Assembly (NCBI GenBank): GCA_037013685.1
Contig: CM072893.1
Span: 22,153,736-22,217,735 of the forward strand
DNA from: Acridotheres tristis
Taxonomy: Eukaryota; Chordata; Aves; Passeriformes; Sturnidae
DNA length: 64,000 nucleotides
Reading direction: 5' to 3'
This document shows, one piece after another, positions 25,832 to 36,782 of this stretch. The notes below the pieces were generated by a model, which had not been told where the DNA came from, searched no databases, and saw only the letters and a list, made by a program, of their open reading frames with translations. The translations under genes were made by a program, and so were the position numbers. Position 1 is the first letter of the stretch; each line of letters starts with the position of its first letter.

Positions 25832-26220
25832 GGTGCGGCGGTCACACGGTACAGTGGGCACGCGGTGCGGTGCCCCAGTCACACGCTGCCGCGGTCACAC
25901 GGTGCGGTGTGGCGGTCACAGGGTGCGGTATGGCCGTCACACGGTGCCGTGCCCCGGTCACACCGTGTCCCGGTCACATATTGCGGTGCCGCTATCACAC
26001 GGTGCCGCTGTCCCACGGTGCCGCTGTCCCACGGTGCGGTGCCGCTGTCCCACGGTGCGGTGCCACTGTCACACAGTGCAGTGCCGCGGTCACACGGTGC
26101 AGTGCCGCTGTCATACCGTGTCCCAGTCACCGTGCCGCTGTCACACGGTGCGGTGCCGCTGTCCCACGGTGCGGTGCCGCTGTCACACCGTGTCCCGGTC
26201 ACACGGTGCAGTGCCGCGCC
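25832..26220. repeat. GC-rich minisatellite, about 20 units of 21 or 16 bp
   Basis: Tandem imperfect copies of a 21-bp unit beginning GTCACACGGTGCGGTG and ending CCGCT, mixed with 16-bp versions such as GTCCCACGGTGCCGCT that lack the inner GCGGT-like 5-mer. I count about 20 units. Positions 5-7 and the 3' half vary most (CACAC/CCCAC/CACAG). No forward frame of the unit contains a stop, so long open frames run through the array; they are artefacts. It ends about 125 bp before the HPS1 ATG. Confidence 0.9.
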
Positions 26221-26345
26221 GGGCCGCTGGGGGCGCTGCGAGCGTGGGCGCGGCGGTCACGCGCGGCGGAGCAGGAAGCGGCGCGGGGCGGGTGGAGCCG
26301 TTCGGTCCCGGTGCCGCCCGTCCCGGTGTCTCCTCGCCGCGGGCC
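26221..26345 (+). promoter_or_regulatory. HPS1 core promoter / 5' UTR, CpG-rich
   Basis: This very CpG-dense stretch lies between the minisatellite and the HPS1 ATG. It contains an ETS-type AGGAAGCG (26273-26280) and a GGGGCGGG GC box, with no TATA box. The transcription start cannot be placed from sequence alone. Confidence 0.55.
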
Positions 26346-29300
26346 ATGCGCTGCGTCCTGATTGCCAGCACCGCGGCCGAGCTACTCTTCTACTGGGCCG
26401 ATGCCGCCTTCCTCCGCCGGCTGCGGTCGTCCCACGCCGGGCAGGTGGGGCGGGACGGGGCGGCGCGGGTGCGGGTGCGGGGAAGGAAGCGTGGGGTGCG
26501 CGGTCGTGCGTGGGCGCTGACCTGGACAGTGTGGCACAGGGCCCGGCGCTGGAGGACAGCCTCAACACCCTCTTCGCCCCTCTCATCATTTCCTGCGCCG
26601 CGCTGCTGGAGAAGCTCTCCGACACCTACACCTGCTTCGCCACCGAGGGTGGGCGGCACCTCCACGTCCTGCACACGGTAGGACCGGCACCGGGGACCAG
26701 GGACCCCTGGCCGGCCCCTGCCTGACCCCGCTGCCGGTTGCAGTTCGGGGACTGCCTGTACATCGCAGTGAACGGCGACGGGACGCAGAGCGAGGACGAC
26801 CTGCGCCGGACACTCTTCGTGCTGCGGCGCTTGGTGGAGGCTCACTGTGGACTCGTCACGCTCGACTCGCACCTCATCCGCAAGGAGTGAGCGGGCTCGG
26901 ACAGCGGCACAGGCTGGCATGTGGGGTTGCTGGGGTGGCTGTCCCGAGATGCCTTCATGCAGCACGGGGGGTGGAAGTGGGTGTCTCCAGCTGGGACTCC
27001 CCCTTCGCAGCAGGATGGGCTGCAGCTGGGTTTTGGTGTGTCAGTCCCACGGGGGGAGCTGGGTTTTGGTGTGTCCATCCCACGTAGGGAGGTGACAGCC
27101 ACCTATGAGTTTACACTCTGTGACGGCTGCAGGTTGCGTCCGGCTGATTCGGAGCAGCGGGAGCGTGTGTGGAGCCTGCTGCGGGGCCTGCTGGAGACCT
27201 ACACCCACCTGCGGGAGGAGGACCAGAGCTTTGCAGTGGAGGTACCAGTGCTCTGGGCTGTCTCTCACTTTTGAGGTGTTCCAGGGGTGGGAGGGTGCAT
27301 GGAGTTCCAGGATGGGGACTTTAGGGCAGCTCCCTGGAGCAATGGAAGGTCAGACCTGCCCCTAGGACTGCAAGGCTGGGTCTGAGAGAGCCCAGCAGCC
27401 TGCCCTCCTCCTGCACCCCAGGCCGTGGAGCGGCTGATGCATCCTCAGCTGTGCGAGCAGTGCATCGAGTTCCTGGAGCGACAAGTTGTACAGTACATCA
27501 ACGCCAGCCCTGAGCGTGGTGGGGATGAAGTGGGCCATGCCTTCCTCCTGGTACACACCAAGCTGCTGGCCTTCTACTCCAGGTGTGCCCAGCCCCACCA
27601 CTCTCCCCAGGTCAGTCATTTGTCCTCCCAGCTGACCCTTTCCTTCTCTGGCTTGCAGCCGCAACACCAGCTCCATCCGTCCAGCCGATCTACTTGTCCT
27701 CATCCTCCTGGTTCAGGACCTGTACCCCAGTCAGAGCGCTGAGGAGGAGCTTGGCCCGCAGGTGCTTCAGAGCAGGATTGGTGGTGCAGCAAGTCAGGCT
27801 GCTCCCATGGAGTGATGCCTTGACAGCTGGGGCTTAGGGGTTTTTCCCTCTTTTTGAAAGCCCACAGCAGGGAATGTTCTCCCTCAGGGACCCAAGAGAA
27901 GTGAGAGCATCCCTGTGAGTGGCCCTGGCTCCCATGGAGCTGCAGAGAAGGACTCAGATGACCAAGTGAGTCCTTGAGATCAGGAGCTGCAGGGTGGGAT
28001 GCTGGAAGGGCTGCCTGCATTGCTCCTGTCACTGACCCATTCGTTTCTGCTGGCAGGATACAGATGATCTCTCTGCGCCTGAGGTCTACTACACACCTGA
28101 GCCCTCGCCAGGCCGGCACAGTACAGGTGAGTGCCCAGCTGGGCAGCAGCCATACCCCACACCTCCAGCCCTGCAGAGGCTTTAGGGCTCTGAGGAGGGT
28201 TGGAAGGGTGCCCTGCCATGTTCTCTGCAGGCAGTGAGAGCTGGTCAGAGGGTGCTGAGATGCTGAGCATCGGGGAGGTGGATGCTGCAGATGTCCAGGT
28301 AAGCACAGAGTCCTGCAACACCTCCCAGCTCCACACCTCATGAGCCTATCCCAGTGCCCTTTGCAATTCTGGTCCTCATCACTTGTCTCTTGCTGAGCTG
28401 CAGCTGTGGGTGCCTTGTGTCCCCGATGTTGTGAATAATTATGACAGCTCTGATCTCCTTCTCTGAGGCATTGCTTACAATGAGCTGGCAGCAGAGAGGG
28501 AGCAGGGCTGCCTCAGGACAGTCCAGTGTCTCCCTCTGCTGCCGTTGGGCTTTCTGGGCTGCTTCCCTAATGGGTGCTGCAACACCTCACATGCTGCAAG
28601 CAAACACTGGCCTCGGTTTAAGGCATTTGCAACCTTTGTCTTTGCAACAATCTTTTTTGCCACTCCTTTGGGGTCCCTGGACACTTTCCTCACTGCTAAC
28701 CTTTTGCTACATGGCTCCTCCAGCTCCTTTGGTTCTGTCATGCCTGGTTGCAGCTTTCAAGGCAATGCTACATCCTTACAGAGCATCCTTGGTGCAAGCT
28801 GTCTCATCCCCACAGGGGACTGAGCATCTCCCCTGTTTTCCCAGATGGCAGAGGACTTGCTCCAGACCTTGGGGCCTCTGGTTCCTGAAGCTTCAAACCC
28901 CAGAAGGATCTTTCTGGATGCCAGCCTGCGGGAAGGTTACTGCCCCTTGCTGCCACACACCATGCACTGCCTCCCGCTCTGGCCAGGCATTTCCCTTGTG
29001 CTGCTGACCAGGGTGAGCTGCCTCTGAGGTGAGGGAAGCTATGTTGGACTGAGTTCTGCCTGATTCACCTCTCTCTTCCCTGGCAGGGCCCCATGACCCA
29101 GGTGGCTGTCACCTTGTACCAACTGCTGGATGGTTTCTTGGTGCTGGAGAAGAAGCTGGAAGAGGGACCAGAGGTGGGAGTCGCACGGTCCTACCCATTC
29201 CTCGCTGAGCTGCGGCAGCGCATGGACAAATTTGTGAAGAAGCTGAGTGGACAGGACATCCAGGTAGGAGTGGGGACATAAGGACCCTGTCCTGTTTTCT

Positions 29301-31010
29301 CCACAGCCTGACACAGTCCTGTCTCTTTCTAGTTGCAGAACACCTGGTTGGACTTCAAGAACAAGATATTTTCACGGAGTGAGCCTGGGAGCTCCCTAGA
29401 GTGAGTAGGGGGAAGCCAGGGAAAGTCTCTGGAACAGGCAGGGACCTTTCCCAGCCTGGGAACCAGCACAGCTATCCCTGCAATGCTGGAGACCCAGCGT
29501 CCAAACTCAGTGCTGTCTGTGTCCCCTGGCTCAGGCTGCTACAGTCGGTGGCCAACGTGAAGCGGCAGCTCTGCTCCATGTACCGCCAGCTCTTCCTGAC
29601 CTCTGCTGGCCACAGCCTGTCCCAAGGGCTGCGGGACCGGACTCAGAAGCTGATGAGGTGAGAGCTTGGGGATGGTAAGCATCGCCAGGGGGCTGCCCCA
29701 CACCCAGCTGTGCTGGGGCTTGTGGGTCCTGGCCTCTCACTATGCCTCTTCTCGGCAGGGAGAAGCTGCTGGACTGGCGGGACTTCCTGCTGGTGAAGAG
29801 CCGGCGCAATATCACCATGGTGTCATACCCATCTCTGCAGCTGGGAACCCAGCCTGGCAAGGGGGTGTCCCTAAGGGGGTAGCAGATGTGGGAGTGGGAC
29901 CCTGTCCCCCAGCGCTGGGATCAAGGGGAGGAATGTAGTGGGCAAAGGTGGTTTCCCCGAGGTTCAAGAGCAGTCCTGGAAGGGCACCAAAGTTGTTGAA
30001 TACCCTTAACCCACCCCACGTACCTGGAAGACTTTCCTGGTCTGGTGCACTTCATCTATGTGGACCGCACAGCTGGACAAATGATGGCACCATCACTTAG
30101 TGTGACAGAGAGATCCAGCTCAGAGCTGGGCAAGGGTCCCCTGGCCACCTTCATCAAGAAAAAGGTACTATTATTCATGGGGTAGGTATGGGATGGGAAC
30201 TGCAGAAGAGGGTGGAAATTGGAGGGTTTTCTGCTTAGGCTTCAGATGCTCCTTGTCCCCCAGGTCTGGTCTCTGATCACACTGGCCCGGCGATACCTAC
30301 AGAAGGGCTATACAACGCTGATGCTGCAGGATGGCGACTACTGCTGCTCCTACTTCCTCTGGTTTGAGAATGAGATGGTATGTGGCGTCAGGAAGGGGCC
30401 CTCTGAGCCCCTCTTTCCCTGGGGCAGGGAGCAGGGCTGTACGCATAGCCAGCTCTGACTCCTCAGTGGTCCCATCCCAGCTTCTGCACTCTGCTGTCAT
30501 TTCTCCCCAGGGCTACAAGCTGGAGGTGATGGAGGTACCAGTCCTGTCTGATGATTCTGCTCCCATTGGGATGCTTGCAGGAGACTACTACAGGTGTGCA
30601 CTTATCAGCCCTGTGGCTCAAAGGGAGCCCTTTGGCACCAGGGCTCGAAGCTGTGATGTCACACGGGTCCCTGTGAGTGATGCCAGGATGCCAGTGTTGT
30701 GGTGTCACTGGAGTTGCACCAGCCCATCTCCCCAGCCTGGTGCCATGGTTTTGCTGTGTCCTTGCAAAATACTTTATAAAGGGAAGGTAGTTAGAAAGGG
30801 GCTGCCTGTCTGCACTGCACCTGACAAACCCGTCTTCTCCTCTCCAGGAAGTTGCTGCGTTATTACAGCAAGAACCACCAGGCAGAGGTAGTGAAGTGCT
30901 ATGAGCTGCTGACTGTGCACCTGGGCATCATCCCCTCTGAGCTCGTGGTCCAGCAGGCCTACGACTTGGCCCGGCGCCTCTGGGAGCCGTCCCGCATCCC
31001 TCTGCTCTGA
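26346..31010 (+). CDS. HPS1: HPS1, BLOC-3 complex subunit 1 (complete)
   Basis: Eighteen coding exons: 26346-26444, 26540-26677, 26744-26886, 27133-27241, 27422-27582, 27659-27761, 27888-27965, 28057-28126, 28231-28298, 28845-29012, 29087-29263, 29333-29400, 29535-29657, 29759-29824, 30020-30164, 30264-30377, 30511-30593 and 30848-31010. The product is 691 aa; human HPS1 is 700. HPS1 and HPS4 form BLOC-3, the guanine-nucleotide exchange factor for RAB32/RAB38 in melanosome and platelet dense-granule biogenesis. Conserved family landmarks are [62 protein letters not shown] and [14 protein letters not shown]. The middle (about residues 250-320, exons 6-9) is acidic, Ser/Pro-rich and poorly conserved. 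All introns are GT-AG except 29825-30019, which is AT-AC. The start MRCVLIAS matches the family N terminus. Confidence 0.96.
28299..28844 (+). other. HPS1 intron, 546 bp
   Basis: The longest intron of this compact HPS1 gene, between GTAAGC and TTTTCCCAG. I see no repeat or exon in it. Confidence 0.8.
29825..30019 (+). other. HPS1: U12-type AT-AC intron of HPS1 (195 bp)
   Basis: The exon before ends ATGGTGTC and the exon after begins GTACCTGG, joining as V-S-Y-L-E-D, the conserved HPS1 sequence. The intron therefore runs from ATACCCAT (29825) to CCCCAC (30019). No AG lies between an in-frame TGA (29997-29999) and the conserved coding sequence, so no GT-AG intron can restore the frame. CCCTTAAC at 30003-30010 matches the U12 branch-site consensus (TCCTTAAC) at seven of eight bases and sits 10-11 bases before the AC, the spacing expected for minor-class introns. 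The 5' site ATACCCAT matches ATATCCTT at six of eight. Human HPS1 is known to have an AT-AC intron. Confidence 0.9.
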
Positions 31011-31037
31011 GCTGCCTCCAGCCACCTTGGGGCCAGG

Positions 31038-31043
31038 ATTAAA
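31038..31043 (+). terminator. HPS1 poly(A) signal ATTAAA
   Basis: This common variant hexamer lies only 28 bp after the HPS1 stop and is followed by a GT-rich tract (GTGGGTGTATGGGTGTT). The 3' UTR would be very short. Confidence 0.7.
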
Positions 31044-32266
31044 GTGGGTGTATGGGTGTTCCCAGAGCCTGGGTTGCTTTCTCAGTGTCTGTGTGCCACG
31101 CCATGGATTGTGTCTGTAGACAGTGACAGGCAACCTTCCCATCCTCCAGCCTGGTGAGGGCTGACACTGTCCCTTTTCTTGCTTCCCATGATTTTCACTG
31201 CTACCCAGCAGCCTCTGGGGATAGGTAGAGAGTGGAGCCAAGAGGTTGTTGACAAATCACTGTCTTGCTGAAAAGTGCATTTCCAGAGCAGGATTTATAA
31301 TGTTAGCTTGGCATTGCTGCCAGGCTTTGGCCAGAGATCAAGATAGTGTAGCCAAACCTGAGTGGAGCAATGGTCTAAGGTGCATCCTCCTTCCCCTTCA
31401 CACCCAAATATGGGGTGCACGGCCCTCAGAGGTTTGGCAGGCTGTGGGGAGGTGCAGCCCATCCTGCACCCCCTTCCCACCTCCCAGGCTTCCAGGCACC
31501 AGTTTGCCACAGCTCTGAGCTTAGCTGGGAACAGCGAGAAAATCCTGAGGCAGCTTATGTATTTCCCAGGCACGTCTGGGCTCAGTGCACATCCAAACCT
31601 CAAGTACAGCTGGGAATGGGGCCAGCCCCAAGGGACTGAGGCAGCCACTGCCCCTTGTTGCTCCCATGCCACTTGCTGGAGCTGGGGATGGCAGTTCAGG
31701 GGGCACTGGACCATGACAGGGCCTTTGCCCCATCCTGCTGAGCCGGAATTTGCCCTGCTGAGCCATAGTGCTGGATTCAGAGCCAAGCTCATCCGCAAGC
31801 TGCCTCTTTTCCTGCTGCTTTCAGGGCTGTGCTTGGGGCTTGCCTGCTCAAGGGGGGGCCAAACTCCCTCTGTCCTGCCGTGCTTGGCCCATCACCCAGC
31901 CACGTGCATCTGGATTATCCCTGAAGCAGAACAGGAACTGGGGAAGGGGGGGCTCCAAGGCCCCCGCCTGCCTGCACAGCACCTTCCTGAGTACTGGCTG
32001 GGGAGCTCCCGGCTCACTGCTGAGCCCCAGGCAGGATCTGTCTCCTCTCAGCCCTGCGGCTCATGTCCAGCCCTGCTGCAAGCCCCCAGCAAAACCGTGC
32101 CAGGGTAAGCGCCTCGCCGGGGACAGCGCTGGGCGGGTGCCCCTGTCCTGACCAGCCTCCCGCCTCCTCACGGCCTTCCCTGCCCTGGCCCCTTCCCTGT
32201 GCCCGGAAGCCCTGGGAAAAGTTCTGCCGTGAAAGCAAAGTCCAGGCTGCCGGGCGCAGGGCAGCC
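31044..32266. other. HPS1-PYROXD2 intergenic and PYROXD2 promoter
   Basis: About 1.2 kb separates the HPS1 poly(A) signal from the PYROXD2 ATG. I see no gene or clear repeat. The last 170 bp is GC-rich and lacks a TATA box, so the PYROXD2 promoter and 5' UTR are probably there (about 32100-32266). Confidence 0.6.
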
Positions 32267-35200
32267 ATGGCCAGGCGCTGCGGGGCGATGGCAGCCGGGC
32301 TCCAGGCAAGACTGAGCCGGCTCTGCTCCTCCCGCTGGCTGCAGGGCTGGCATCTGTCCCTGGGGCCGTCGGGAGCACGCTCGGCCCATGCCGGGGCTAC
32401 AGCACAGCTGCAGAGGGAATACGACGCGGTGGTGATCGGGGCAGGTAACAGAGCAAGGGAGCAAGAATCGAGCTGCAGGGACCCACATCTGCCCTGCCCC
32501 CAGGGCAGGTAGCAGAGGAGCAGCTAGGTGGGGACCACAGTAGTGCTGGGCGCATTGCAAACTCCCAGACTGCTCCTCATGCCTGGGACAGCACAGGGGT
32601 CTGGCACAAATTGCAGCACCCCAGCATACAGAGCACTGTTGGAGAATCTTCCTTGAGCACTTCTGTCCCCCTCTGCTGCACGATTCGGGCCAGGGCTGTA
32701 GGGCCGGGGGAGGATGCTCCTTGTCACCTGTATCCCCGTGTTTAAAGCCTGTTATTGGGGTGGCTGTGACAGCCCCATGCCCCGGGTGTGGCAGGGTGCC
32801 CTGTTCGGTGGGCCTGTCACCAACACTGGGCTCTGCTCATCTCCCTCTCTTCTTGCAGGGCACAACGGGCTGGTGGCAGTGAGTACCTAGATTGGCGTGC
32901 TGCCTATCCTCCATCCACAGGGGACAGCAAGGGATTGGGAAGGGTCTGTGCTGTGGGCGTGGGAGGGCTTTGGTGGCAGTGTTCGTGGGGCTGGGGGTCC
33001 CACAGCCCTCCCTAGGGAGGGGAGCACAATGTGCGGGAGGGTGCTGACGTTGACAATGACATCCCGGCTGGAGGGATGGGCAGTGTGTGCCGTGCTCCCC
33101 ACAGGCTGCCTACCTGCAGCAGGCGGGGCTGCGCACAGCTGTGCTGGAGAAGCGCCACGTGCTGGGCGGCGCGGCTGTCACGGAGGAGATTGTGCCAGGT
33201 ACCCCTGCATGCCCCTTGTCCCCCTGGCCCTGGCCAGCCCTGGTGGTGGACATCCCCCACCACCCCACATGTTCCAGGGTTCAAGTTCTCCCGGGCATCA
33301 TATCTGCTCAGCCTGCTGCGACCACAAATCTATGCTGATCTGGAGCTGCAGGTACTGGCACCCACCTTTGCTGGGCTGCTGCCAGGCTGTCTCTGCAGGG
33401 TGGGTCATGCAGTGGGGACATCCCTGTCTTGCAGCGACATGGTCTGAGGGTACTTTCACGGGACCCCTACTCTTTCACCCCACTGCTGGAGGACAGGAGC
33501 CCTCCTCGCTCCCTTCTGCTGGGACATGACATGGCCCAGACTCAGCAGCAGATTGCTCAGTTCTCCCAGAAGGATGCCCAGGTACCACCAGGGACAGGCA
33601 TCTGGCACAGCAAAACCCAGGAAGGGCTGCCCTGCCCTTGAAGTGGCAGGGATACTTCTGGGTGGGGTATCCATTGCACCCACCATGGTGCAGTCCTTGT
33701 TGTCCACCCTCTGTCCCCTTCCAGGCCTACCCTGAGTATGAGGCATTCATGGGGCGCATGGTGTTGGCCCTTGACCCACTGCTGGATGCCCCTCCAGTGG
33801 ATACAGCTGCCCTGGGAAAGGGTTCCCTGCTCCAGCAGCTCAGGAACCTGCAAACCCTGAAGCCCTTGCTGCAGGCAGGTACATATGGGGTAACAGCGAA
33901 GCCTGATAGCAAGGCGTGTTTGCCAGCACTTGGGATGGGCAATGCAGAGCCTCCTCAGGAGCCCAGACTGGGCTGGCAGGCTCTGGTAGGCTTATTCACC
34001 TTGGTCCCACTGACTGACCTCCAAATCCAGCTGGGCAGCAGTAGCCAGCCCTGGCACAGCCATGCAGGTCTCACACCACCTCTCCACCCCCAGGGCTGGC
34101 ACTGGGACGGCAGCTGCCCCACTATTACGAGGTGCTCACAGCTCCCATCTCCAAGGTGCGTGTTGGCAGTGGTGGTGTGGAAACACCGACTGCCTCTCCT
34201 GGCTGCCAGGGTGCTGCAGCAGCTCCCCAGCCCAAGCCTGGCATGCTCTCTTTCTCCTGGGCCAGATCCTGGATCACTGGTTTGAGTCAGAACCCCTGAA
34301 GGCAACTCTGGCTACTGATGCAGTGATTGGAGCCATGGCTAGCCCACACACCCCCGGCAGTGGGTGAGGGTCCCTTCCCCCTGGGGCTCATGCCTGCACT
34401 GTCCCCCCTTGTCATGCTTTATGCTTGGCTCTGCTGCACACCCCGTGCCCCGCCCTCCTGCCTCTCCCTCCCACTGCCTGCTCAACTTTGCCAGGGTGCC
34501 TCAGGGGTGCTGGGCAAGGGGCTGCCCCCCAGCCCTGGCATATGGCTCTCCTGAGCGGCCCCCCTATCCCTTCACTGTTTGGACACCTCTGTCCCCACGT
34601 TGGGCTGAGTCCTGGCTGGTGTGTGTTCCCTGTAACTGAGTTGACGTCCTATGAGGTGGCATGGTCCCGTGGGGGAGACTGTGGGGACTGTGGCACCATC
34701 CTTACTAGCCATGCAGGGGACAGATCCATCCCCTCAAGCAGCAGCTAATCCAAGGTCCTGCTACCGCAGCTACGTGCTGTTGCACCATGTCATGGGTGAG
34801 CTGGAGGGACGGCGGGGAGCCTGGGGCTACGTGGCAGGTGGGATGGGAGCCCTGTCCCAAGCCATCGCTCAGGCAGCGACTGCCCGGGGAGCCCACATCT
34901 TTGCTGAGAAGGTACGGGGTGTCTGGGAGAGGGGAGCTGCTTGGCCATCCCCACAGGCAGCAGGGATGCCCTTGGTAAAGTCTTGTTCCCTACACGTGCC
35001 CAGGCAGTGTGCCACGTGCTGCTGGGCAGGGACAGGGAGGCACAGGGTGTCGTGCTGCAGGATGGGACAGAGGTGAGGAGCAAACTGGTGCTGTCCAATG
35101 CCTCCCCCCAGATCACCTTTCTGGAACTCATTCCTCAGGTATGGAGTGCACGGGGCTGATGGGGGCTTGGCATGTTGAAATCACTCCATTCACACAGCCT

Positions 35201-36488
35201 CTCACAGCCAGCCTCTGCACCCGTATATCCCACCCCAGGAGCAGCTGCCAAAGGATTTTGTCCAGCGCATCCGGCAGGTTGACACATGCTCCCCTGTCAC
35301 CAAGATCAATGGTAGGTACCAGCAAAGACACTTCTGCTGTCATCCCTTGCTGGAGGAACACTGGTGTCAGGCTCAGCAAGAGGCTGCACCCCACTTCCTC
35401 CATCTCCCCACTCCATGCCCAGTGGCAGTGGATCGGCTGCCCAGCTTCCTGGCTGCTCCCAATGCCCGTGATGGCCAGCCTCTGCCCCACCACCAGTGCT
35501 CCATACATCTCAACTGCGAAGGCACCCAGCTCCTGCATCAGGCATTCACTGAGGCTGCCCAAGGGCACCCCTCCAGCAGGTAGGGGCCTGTACTGGCACA
35601 CCTTGGTGCACTGGGGAAGGGACAGGACAGTCATGGCAGTAGATGCTGGGGAAAGAGGTGTGGAGTAGCTGGGTCCCCCTGTGCCTGCCCAGTGTGTGTT
35701 GCTCCCCCAGGCCCATGATCGAGCTCTGCATTCCCTCAGTGCTGGACCCAGGGCTGGCCCCGCCAGGCTGCCATGTCGTGTCCCTGTTCACACAGTACAC
35801 TCCGTCTGTGCTGGCAGGCGGTCGGCCCTGGGACGAGCAGGCCAGAAATGCATATGCAGACACAGGTATGTAATGCACACACAGACCCTGGTAACACCTG
35901 GAGCCATGGAGCTGCACAGGAGTTTGCTACCACGTCCCCCCAGGCTGCCCACCAGCAGTCCCTTCATCTTTCTCTAGTGTTTGACTGTATTGAAGACTAT
36001 GCCCCAGGATTCAAGGCATCCGTCATTGGCAGGGACATCCTGACGCCACCAGACCTGGAGAGGATCTTCGGGCTTCCCGGTGGAGTGGGTACCATGAGTG
36101 TCATCTCTGAGCATCACTCTGATGCCAGTGCTAATGGGCACACAGGCCTGGGCCAGGCCCTACTAGCTAGCTCACACAGAGCTCTGTTGGCAGAACATCT
36201 TCCATGGAGGGATGTCTCTGGACCAGCTGTACTTCGCCCGTCCAGCACCATCCTACTCTGGCTACCGATCCCCAATTCCACGCCTGTACCTGTGTGGAAG
36301 TGGAGCCCACCCTGGTGAGAAGAGCTGGGAGCCAGGACCCTCCTGGAGGCCTGCAGAAGGAAGAAAGGGGTATGTGGATGAAGTGCACCACCATTCCTCA
36401 TTTCTCCTTTCTTGCAGGAGGAGGAGTGATGGGAGCAGCAGGACGCAATGCTGCCCAGGTGGCTGTCAAGGATTTCAGGCACCTCTGA
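32267..36488 (+). CDS. PYROXD2: PYROXD2, pyridine nucleotide-disulfide oxidoreductase domain protein 2 (complete)
   Basis: Sixteen coding exons: 32267-32444, 32859-32878, 33105-33198, 33278-33351, 33435-33581, 33725-33878, 34094-34155, 34266-34363, 34770-34911, 35004-35138, 35239-35311, 35423-35579, 35711-35865, 35978-36084, 36194-36314 and 36418-36488. The product is 595 aa; human is 581. Residues 1-45 are Arg/Leu/Ser-rich with no acidic residue, like a mitochondrial presequence. The FAD-binding Rossmann motif [15 protein letters not shown] starts near residue 53, with the ribose-binding Glu in [13 protein letters not shown]-terminal FAD motif [20 protein letters not shown] closes the fold. 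It resembles phytoene-desaturase/amine-oxidase-like flavoproteins; its substrate is not established, and mitochondrial location is reported for mammals. The first ATG is chosen because it precedes the presequence; a second in-frame ATG is at residue 8. Confidence 0.95.
34364..34769 (+). other. PYROXD2 intron, 406 bp
   Basis: The largest intron of the gene apart from intron 1 (32445-32858, 414 bp). Neither contains a recognisable repeat or exon. Confidence 0.8.
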
Positions 36489-36776
36489 TGAGATTGGTGA
36501 AACTGATTTCACCAACACAGGGTTGCAACAGCAGTATGCCCTACAGATGCCATGCAGAGCCCTGCCCATCCCCAACTTGTTTCCCCAGCACCTCAGGGCA
36601 GCAGCATCTCCCAAGAGCTGGGTGCAGGCTGGCAAGGTCCCTCGTGCTCCCAGCTGCTATCATCACTTTGAACAGATGGCTGCTCCCAGCCTGCCACAAC
36701 CCAGCCTTGCCCCAGTGGCTCCTGGACCCTGCATGACCATGGCAAGCCTCACTCAGCCCCTGCCTGTGCCCATGGA

Positions 36777-36782
36777 AATAAA
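36777..36782 (+). terminator. PYROXD2 poly(A) signal AATAAA
   Basis: A canonical hexamer about 290 bp after the PYROXD2 stop, in CATGGAAATAAACCCTGG, with a GT-rich downstream stretch (CACTGTGGTTTTTG). Confidence 0.75.

Noticed and set aside
25682..26725. Long frames through the HPS1-proximal minisatellite as a repeat protein
   Set aside because: Every frame is open because of the repeat unit. The frames run into HPS1 exons and introns out of frame and no homologue is known.
29820..30020. GT-AG alternatives for the HPS1 intron (for example GTGTCA paired with CTCTGCAG or a later AG)
   Set aside because: They delete the conserved VSY residues or read into stops. Only the AT-AC pair restores the HPS1 sequence.
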